From Ovis canadensis (taxonomy: Eukaryota; Chordata; Mammalia; Artiodactyla; Bovidae), in assembly GCF_042477335.2 (NCBI RefSeq), contig NC_091246.1, forward strand, positions 213,155,501 through 213,219,500: a stretch of 64,000 nt of DNA. The letters are read 5' to 3'. Positions 57,446 to 64,000 of the stretch are shown piece after piece. The notes below the pieces were generated by a model that was not told where the DNA came from, searched no databases, and saw nothing but the letters and a program-made list of their open reading frames with translations. Positions within the stretch are counted from its first letter, which is position 1. Each line of letters opens with the position of its first letter. A program made the position numbers and the translations under genes.

Positions 57446-60400
57446 CAAACAAAAGCGCATGAGAAAAACAAACGAGGAAACAGAAAGATACGAAGGCCAG
57501 AAATAATCTGACCTTTTATATGTCAAATTAAAACACCTAAGTATTCATTATGGGGGTAAATCAAACTTTGTGACTTTAGAAGTTAGTAGTCCCTTGATTT
57601 TAATCATGGCTAGAGGTGTCACTTGAATCCTTTCATCCATGGTCCAAAGACCTCCGAGGTCTTTATCTGACCTGACCTGGCCCATCCCTTAGACTTCCCT
57701 CTCAGATGTAGGAGAAACCCTGCTCTGAACGGTCCAGGCTTGGGTTCGCCTGCTTCTCTTTGGGAATGAATTTGCCCCAGGTGTAAGGTATTCACCAAAT
57801 ACAGAAAGAAGTCACTTGTCAACTTGCCAGACAGGCAAGTAGCTAAAATTCAATGGGGTCAACCTCGCCTCTCTGTGTGGAGATTGGCCTAAAGGCGTTT
57901 GCCCTTGAGTTCAGCTCCCTCTTGGCTGGGCTGGACTCCTCGGAAACACATAGAGAACATTTATGCTGTTCCTTTTGGCACGTGACACAGACCTCCTGAG
58001 CCCTGGGTGGTGCAGCTCTTTGGAAGAAAGTCTAGCTCATTTCTCTTGGAGGCGTGTTTGTATTTCAGACAGACTCTTCTGTATTTCAGAAGGGTCCCCA
58101 AACCTGGAAATGAAAGATCAGTTATCAAGAGGAGGTGGAGAAGGATTAAGTGTGTTTTCTTTACAGTTTTTACTGATGATAGATTTCAAGAATTCAGATC
58201 TCTCCAAGAAAAATAGAGATGGAGATTCTAGTATTTATCTTGGTGGATATATGTCTGTGCAAATGATGTGTGATATTTTATGAGAGGGTGTGAATGTGTG
58301 TATAGGACTGAAGTGTGAATTTCTAATAATTATGTGTCCCGGATGTGTGTTCAATATCTATGTGTATGTGCGTGTGTTTCTGAGTGCCATCCAAACAAGA
58401 ATGTGAGTTTATAAATGTTTGGATATTGAAAAGGTTAACTCCATGCAAGCAAAGCAGATGTTTTAATGAGTTCTTAAATATTTTAATAAATGCCTTGGTG
58501 TTCTTCAGATAAAGAAAGGACAAAAGAAATGAGTTACTCCTATTTCCTCTGGTTAAGTGAGTTTTAATAGCAGAAAATATAGACTGTCCACTATGGGATA
58601 TATATAGCTTAATTTTTTTTAAAGTGAGAAATGATTACTCCTGATGTGAGTGAGAAACGAAACCTTCTTATGAAGAAGTTTCCTGTCTTTATTGCTGATT
58701 ATGTGTGCCTTGTCTTAGTACTAAAAGCTTAAACTTGGGAGGCAGGGAGTTGAGGAAGAAAAATTCCTCTTTCAGGAGTAATGGGAGGGGAGGGAGCAGG
58801 GAAGGGATGCTGAAAGGAGGGAGGGAGTTTGGATGACCAAACAGGAGCTCAGCTCAGATGTCCTGTGATGAGTTCTGCATTAAAAGGTGTGGTTTGGGGT
58901 GAGCCAGGAGCAGGGCTGTAGTTTCAGCACAACAGCTGGCAGAGGAGCTGCACCCAGTAGAAAATTTCCTCTCCTGCCAGTTTAGTCCAGGCAGCTGGTG
59001 ATCTAAATCCGGACAGCTCCACTTCCTCAGAGGGCCACTTTCAGCCCTATTTCCCACCCATGAGCAAAGACCAGCGGGCCACAGTTTGACCTTGTTGGGA
59101 GATGCTGGGTGCCCAGCATGGCTGAGTGGTGTGGACCCCTGGAAAGCCTGCAAGATTGGCTGCAGGGGGGACGAGTGGCACCCAGCTCCACCACTGGCCT
59201 CGTCTCCGTCTGGGCGGGAAGGCTGGGCCCATTGTCCTGCTGGCCTGGGGAGGGCGCGGGGTCATTAGTTAGAGGATGATGTGGTCTCTGCTAACCAGAG
59301 GAAATGGCCTGCTTTTGTTTTCCACCCAGTAGGAAATGGAACCTGAATCCATTAGATTCTGGGCAGCTCGACTGCGGCACAGTTTGAGCTTGAGGCGCGA
59401 TGCCTAAAAGGCTACTTGCGTGGATTTGTGTGTCCCAACCACCATTGTGCGGCATGCCCATCTTTTATGCATTTAAAGCCTGTCAGGCTGGTAATCTAAA
59501 GCAGAGGTCTGGAAGACAGTAATACCAACCGACACGGGGAAGAGGAGAATGCACCTGTAGAGTTAAAAAATGCATGACCCTTTCCTCAAAGAGGGAACAC
59601 AGGAGAAAGCCCCCATCCCGTCGGGTAGCTGCTGAGCCGGAATGCATAATTGACGGGCCCGTGCTGCTCCATGCAGATGGCGATATTAAATCGTGATTGA
59701 TGCTAAGAGAGGCACACATCTTAGGAAGGTCTCCGAGAGGCTTCTGAATATTTCTAGGTCTCTTGTGCCTTCCAGTCTTCTGTTCTACTGTGGGATTAAG
59801 CACCCCCCTTTCTCGTTTCCCAAGAACCCCTCCTGGGGATGACAGAACTTCACTCCCAAATATAAGATGCATCAAATGTCACCACCCACCTTTTCTGCCT
59901 TTGAAGATTGCCCGCTTCCCTCCTGGCCCCCACAAAGCTGTTTACCTCCAGCCAGGCACTGCTGGCAGGGGGAGGTTGGCAGTTACTCCCCTGCAGCTGC
60001 CTCTCCAATGGCTGGTCACCCCTGGACAAAGCAGCAGCACACTCTGCTGGTGGTGACCAGGCAGGAAGGACAGTGGATAGAAAGCTCAGAGAAAATACAG
60101 GCGTCCACTCAGCACAAAGCACCTTTGTCAAAACTGAGATCAGAGCCAGTGGATTCCCTAACGCAGATTTTTCCACTCGGTATGTAATGAAATAATAAAT
60201 CAAATTTGTGGTGCATGTGGAATTAAGTGTTTGGGGGTTTGGCTTAAAAAAAAAAATGCTGAAATCACCCTCCAGGGCCTATTCTGGCCCAAAACTGAAT
60301 ATGCTTCCTCCGTATCACAAGTAATTGTTACCAGGCTCACTTGTGGGTCGGCACCACAAAACCACTATTGTCGGTTCCCGGAGTCTTTACTTCTGGCTGC

Positions 60401-60838
60401 TGGGCTGGGCTGGGCTGGGCTAGGAGACACCATCAAATTACATAAAGGATTTATGAGATAAAGATAGAGATGCAAGGTTTGAAGGAGAAAAAGATGAGCC
60501 AAGCAGGAGAGACAGGAACAGGAAGGGAATCGTGTTAAGTTTACAGTTGTTTTTTTTTTTTTTAATATCAGCCCATGTAATTGGAAATATTTATGACTTC
60601 TGGAATATTTTCATGTTGGAGAGAGTGTGTGTGTTGTGTGTGTGTGTGGCTGGGTGAGCTGGGGGGAGAATGAGCTGAAATAATCTCTTCCACTGAATGA
60701 GTAAGTAGGTTAGTCTTTTGGACTGCCATAAAAGGTCTGTAAAGCAGTGTTAATCAGCCGCTGGTAGAGAAGAGAAACAAGGAGAGGAACAAAACAGACT
60801 GTAATGTATTTGAAGTTCTTGTCTGCCTTCTCTTCCAG
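57446..60838. other. NRP2 intron 1, right end
   Basis: Repeat-poor non-coding sequence up to the exon 2 acceptor. It includes (tgggc)n at 60400-60421, a T-run at about 60548-60564 and a (gt)n patch at about 60628-60648. Frames on both strands at 59483-60203 show no domain signature. Confidence 0.45.
60400..60421 (+). repeat. (CTGGG)4 pentanucleotide repeat
   Basis: Four consecutive ctggg units, about 420 bp before NRP2 exon 2. Confidence 0.92.
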
Positions 60839-61016
60839 ACCAACCCTGTGGAGGTCGTTTGAATTCCAAAGACGCTGGCTACATCACCTCCCCAGGTTAT
60901 CCCCAGGATTATCCATCCCACCAGAACTGCGAGTGGATTGTTTACGCCCCCGAACCCAACCAGAAGATTGTCCTCAACTTCAACCCTCACTTCGAAATTG
61001 AGAAGCACGACTGCAA
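60839..61016 (+). CDS. NRP2: NRP2 coding exon 2 (start of CUB domain a1)
   Basis: 178-bp exon after a good acceptor (polypyrimidine ttctcttccag at 60828-60838). Completed by the last base of exon 1, it reads in frame as CGGRLNSKDAGYITSPGYPQ and onward to NFNPHFEIEKHDC. This is the N-terminal half of the first CUB domain (a1), with the conserved SPGYP turn and the first cysteines. The donor is gcaa|gtaagc at 61017, splitting the lysine codon (phase 2). The residues are those of NRP2 rather than NRP1. The domain must continue in exon 3 beyond 64000. The a1/a2 CUB domains bind semaphorin. Confidence 0.96.
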
Positions 61017-61364
61017 GTAAGCGCCGCCCTGTGCCTTGTACCTCCATGAGACACGCCCTCCCATCGCCCTCCCCAGGTTCCTGCCACACCCGCCACCTCA
61101 TGGCAGCACCCCCTGGCCCCAGGACCTGCAGAACAGTGGTATATCCTAGCCCCAGAAAGGAACCTCAAGAGGTTTATTTCTTTCAGGAGAAATCAAAGCC
61201 TAGTTGACCCCGTAGAATGGAGGTAGGAGACTTATTGAGTGAAGAGTATAAAGAATACACCCTAAAGTCAGAGTCTTGCAGAGGAGGAGAATTCCACGTG
61301 GGCGCAGGGGGTGGACTACCTCATGTCAGCTCTTGACCTTAGGAGTGACTTTCCCCTCAGCACA

Positions 61365-61524
61365 CACTGAGTGTGCGCTCCGTCGTGTATGACTCTTTGC
61401 AAGGCCCACCAGACTCCTCTGTTCATGGAATTTCCCAGGCAAGAATATAGGAATAGGTTGCCATTTCCTTCTCCAGGGGATCTTCCTGACCCAGGGATTG
61501 AATCCACGTCTTCTGCATCCCCCC
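61365..61524 (-). mobile_element. Bov-tA SINE, truncated
   Basis: Minus-strand Bov-A body with part of the tRNA-like head (gacccagggattgaatccac). Confidence 0.88.
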
Positions 61525-61794
61525 AGAGATCTCCCCGTTTCTACTGTTGTTCCCACATAAGGAACCCCAGCAGCTTCCTTAATAAAACAGTAGCCAGATC
61601 CTCAAGTGGAGACTTCCTCTGCATCCAGTCATGGAGAGTCAGGCCGTTGTTTTATGAAGCAGCAGCTGGTCCTTATAGAAAGAGAGTTAAAAATCTAAAC
61701 CTACACTGGTAGGCCTGAGATGCACCTTGATTCTCAGAATTTGTGCTATACAGGTTAGAGGCTGGTGTTCTGGATTCATTTGACAAACACTCTT

Positions 61795-61965
61795 CTGATT
61801 TCTTTGTAACTATCAATCCATTCAGTTCTCACAAGGGCCCTGAGAAGTTGGTATCATTATCATTATGACTTCCATTTTGCAGGTTAGAAAACCAAAGCCC
61901 TGAGAAATTAAGTCAAGTCACCCCCGGTCACTCAGCTGGGCTCACAGCCTTGGTTCTACCATTTT
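61795..61965 (-). mobile_element. MIR SINE
   Basis: Minus-strand MIR: 'tctcacaagggccctgagaa', 'ttttgcaggttagaaaacca', 'gtcactcagctgggctcaca'. Confidence 0.75.
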
Positions 61966-62103
61966 AAAAGTGTGTGATTTTAGGAGACAGCAAGCAGACA
62001 GGGACGTCTATGAGTGGTTTTGAAATGCCATCTTCCTAGCCTCTTCTAGGGAATCCGTCACTTCTCCCACCTAGCCTTTCCAAGTGAGCATCAAAGGGAA
62101 TTT

Positions 62104-62296
62104 CTTTTTTTTTTTTTTAATTGAAGGATAACTGCTTTACAGTATTGTGTTAGTTCCTACCAAACACCCACATGAATCAGCCGTAGGTTTACCCATGTCC
62201 CCTCCCACTTGAACCTCCCTCCTACCTCCCTCCTCAACCCACCCCTCTAGTTATTACTGAGCCCCAGTTTCAGTTCCCTGAGTCATACAGCAAATT
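62104..62296 (-). mobile_element. Short L1 3' end, minus strand, with intact target duplication
   Basis: A 193-bp piece of ruminant-type L1 3' UTR: a T-run at the left (poly-A tail of the minus strand), then ataactgctttacagtattg ... ttccctgagtcatacagcaa. It is flanked by a perfect 15-bp duplication, catcaaagggaattt, at 62089-62103 and 62297-62311. Confidence 0.92.
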
Positions 62297-62367
62297 CATC
62301 AAAGGGAATTTATTTTCACAAAGTTTCTAAATTTTGTAATCTCTATCTCTTTATTGCTTTGGTCACA

Positions 62368-62480
62368 GGAAGGAAATGGCAACCCACTCCAGTGTTCTTG
62401 CCTGGAGGATCCCATTGACAGAGGAGCCTGGTGGGCTACAGTTCATGGGATCGAAAGAGTCAGACACAACTTAGCACTAT
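62368..62480 (+). mobile_element. Bov-tA SINE, truncated
   Basis: Plus-strand Bov-A body (ggaaatggcaacccactcca ... gaaagagtcagacacaactt). Head missing. Confidence 0.88.
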
Positions 62481-62989
62481 CTTTTTTTCTATGGATATGT
62501 GTAGCTACAGAAGCTTACATAATAAGATGTTCTACTTTCCATCAACTATTGAAATATAAAATATTTTACGGCATTGGGAACTTCCTAGTTATACCCACAT
62601 ATAAATTCCTACTGACTGTGAACCAGTCTACATTTTCTATAAATTTTATAGCAGTAATCCCTCTAGTTTCCTATCAGGTAAAAATATATAAAACCTCATT
62701 CAGAGTGGTATTCCCTATTCAGTATATATGCCTATGATAAAAATCATATATAGAATAAAAATCTTGGATGGTTTCAAGAAAAAAAGCAAAAAAAAAAAAA
62801 AAAAAGAATTGCTATGTTAACATCAAGGTGTCTGTTAGTTAAAGTGAGGTAGGGAGCAACATTGTATTATAATGTGAAAGAGTGTGAATGCTCTTTGTTT
62901 TGTCTAGTGGGCTCCACCTTAAAGTCTTTCTTCACTGAAACAAAAATGAGAGTTTTCTCTGTAGGACAGAATGTGCCAACAATCATTTG

Positions 62990-63191
62990 TTGTTGTTAAG
63001 CTGCTAAGTCATGTCTGACTCTTTGCAACCCCATGGACTGTAAGCCCACCAGGCTCCTTTGTTCTTGGGGTTATCCTGGCACAAATACTGGAGGTGGCTT
63101 ACCATTTCCTTCTCCAGGGGATCTTCCTGACCCAGGGATTGAACCTGCATTGCAAGTGAATTCTTTACCACGGAGCCCCTAGGGAAGCCCG
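62990..63191 (-). mobile_element. Bov-tA SINE, near full length
   Basis: Minus-strand Bov-A body and tRNA-like head, the latter shortened (attgaacctgcattgcaagtg). Its left end has a (ttg)n tail. Confidence 0.9.
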
Positions 63192-64000
63192 CCGACGATC
63201 ATGTCTTGCTCTAAATGAGTGCCTAGAACTTGCCATGGCTCTGATGAGTTTTCAGTGGCCCCTTATGATTAATAAGTAGTCTGAGCATTCCTTGTGACCA
63301 AGGCACTGTGAATACTGATGAATTGACAGAGGACACAGCTAACAGGAGGTATACCAGGGACAGGCCTCAGTCTGGGCCCTCACTTCCTTGTGGAGGAGAC
63401 AGGGCTTCTCTATAACCAGAGCTAGATTGGGAGAGTCAGCGAGTCAGTGTCATTGTTATCGTCCTAGGACTTCTTTGCACCTTCGTGACAGTTCTTTCCT
63501 AACAAGAGATAGTCTTTGTTGAAAACTGGAGGGTTTCCCAGATGGACGCCTCATGTGATGAAGAGTCATAAGATGGAGTTCTAATCCCAGATCCACTCTT
63601 GACTCAGTGGATGACACCGGGGAACTTACTGGTTCCTCTTTGTCCAAGTTAAATGCACAGCCTATGTATATTTGCACAGCGTCTCAGGGCTGCCAATTCC
63701 CTGCCAGTGAATGTTACCAAAAATTTCTGTTAGAAGAGCTTCTTTCTAAGGTATAAAGCTTCCAGTGCCTCTGGCTGGGATCCAGAAGGTTGGCACAAAC
63801 TGAAGCATGCTGTACTCAGAGCCCGGGTCTGAGCTCAGAGAAATTTGACTAAGCACCTCTCTCAGATGAGGGCCAAAATCTGTTATGCTTATGCCAGCAA
63901 ATCTCCCAGGGAAATTGCAGAGAGGTCATCTCATATATATTCATAGTGGCAGAGAGAGAAACCGGATTTTTGAAGGGAAAACTCAGGAGCTGGTGAGCAT

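Larger units (their letters stand above)
46579..60838 (+). other. NRP2: NRP2 intron 1 (14,260 bp)
   Basis: Bounded by GT (46579) and AG (60837-60838). It is unusually repeat-poor in its first 7 kb and holds a second CpG-rich block. Interspersed repeats recognised are a Bov-tA at 54060, a MIR at 55990 and a Bov-tA at 57226, plus a short MIR scrap near 56610-56680. Confidence 0.93.
61017..64000 (+). other. NRP2: NRP2 intron 2, left part
   Basis: Begins at the exon 2 donor and runs off the window. Contents other than the repeats listed separately (Bov-tA x3, MIR, L1 3' piece, A-run near 62790) are unremarkable. 63192-64000 holds nothing I can name. Confidence 0.85.

Noticed and set aside
59483..60203. 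Frames of 95-130 codons on both strands near exon 2
   Set aside because: Overlapping in several frames and strands with no signature or splice logic. The true exon is 60839-61016.
1..64000. CRISPR arrays, bacterial mobile elements or defence systems
   Set aside because: No spaced repeats, no prokaryotic gene organisation. The sequence is plainly mammalian.

Overview
This window is vertebrate nuclear DNA from a ruminant, most likely a bovid close to cattle. The evidence is its repeat set: BovB (RTE-type) LINEs, Bov-tA and dimeric BOV-A2 SINEs, a CHR-type cetartiodactyl SINE, and an L1 3' end of ruminant type, mixed with older mammalian MIR, L2, MaLR-like and hAT-like remnants. There are no bacterial genes, operons or CRISPR arrays. 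The only host protein-coding gene I can support is the 5' part of NRP2 (neuropilin-2) on the + strand. Its first coding exon is at 46506-46578 and its second at 60839-61016, separated by a 14.3 kb intron 1. The gene continues past the right edge.

Layout. 1-17.2 kb is repeat-rich intergenic DNA. It holds a 5'-truncated L1 (397-3453, 14-bp target duplication) interrupted by a BovB/Bov-tA composite insertion (678-1479, its own 13-bp duplication), an old L1 5' end (about 6370-8640), several MIR/L2 remnants, and a 2.5 kb BovB (13472-15995) that still reads as endonuclease plus reverse transcriptase with lesions. 17209-25734 is a full-length but defective endogenous retrovirus: LTR - Lys-type primer site - leader with tandem repeats - gag - pro/pol - env - LTR, bracketed by a perfect 5-bp duplication (gttac). 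Its proteins are class I (gammaretrovirus-like). All three genes carry stops and frameshifts, but the RNase H-integrase half of pol is one uninterrupted frame. 25.7-45 kb is intergenic DNA with BovB, BOV-A2, Bov-tA, CHR and one hAT-like element.

45.1-46.07 kb is a CpG-rich block that looks like the NRP2 promoter and 5' UTR. Exon 1 encodes the signal peptide. Intron 1 contains a second large CpG-rich block (about 48.25-50.25 kb) next to a (GT)/(CA) tract, then mostly single-copy DNA with scattered SINEs and possible conserved elements. Exon 2 encodes the beginning of the first CUB domain. 61-64 kb is intron 2 with Bov-tA SINEs and a short L1 3' fragment with a 15-bp duplication.

The most notable element is the provirus. 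It combines gamma-like coding regions with a Lys1,2-type primer binding site and two nucleocapsid zinc knuckles. It also has LTRs that differ by independent tandem duplications, and a protease whose active-site triplet is changed. I did not find a new gene system. Repeat boundaries were placed by eye and can be off by 10-30 bp unless a target duplication fixes them.
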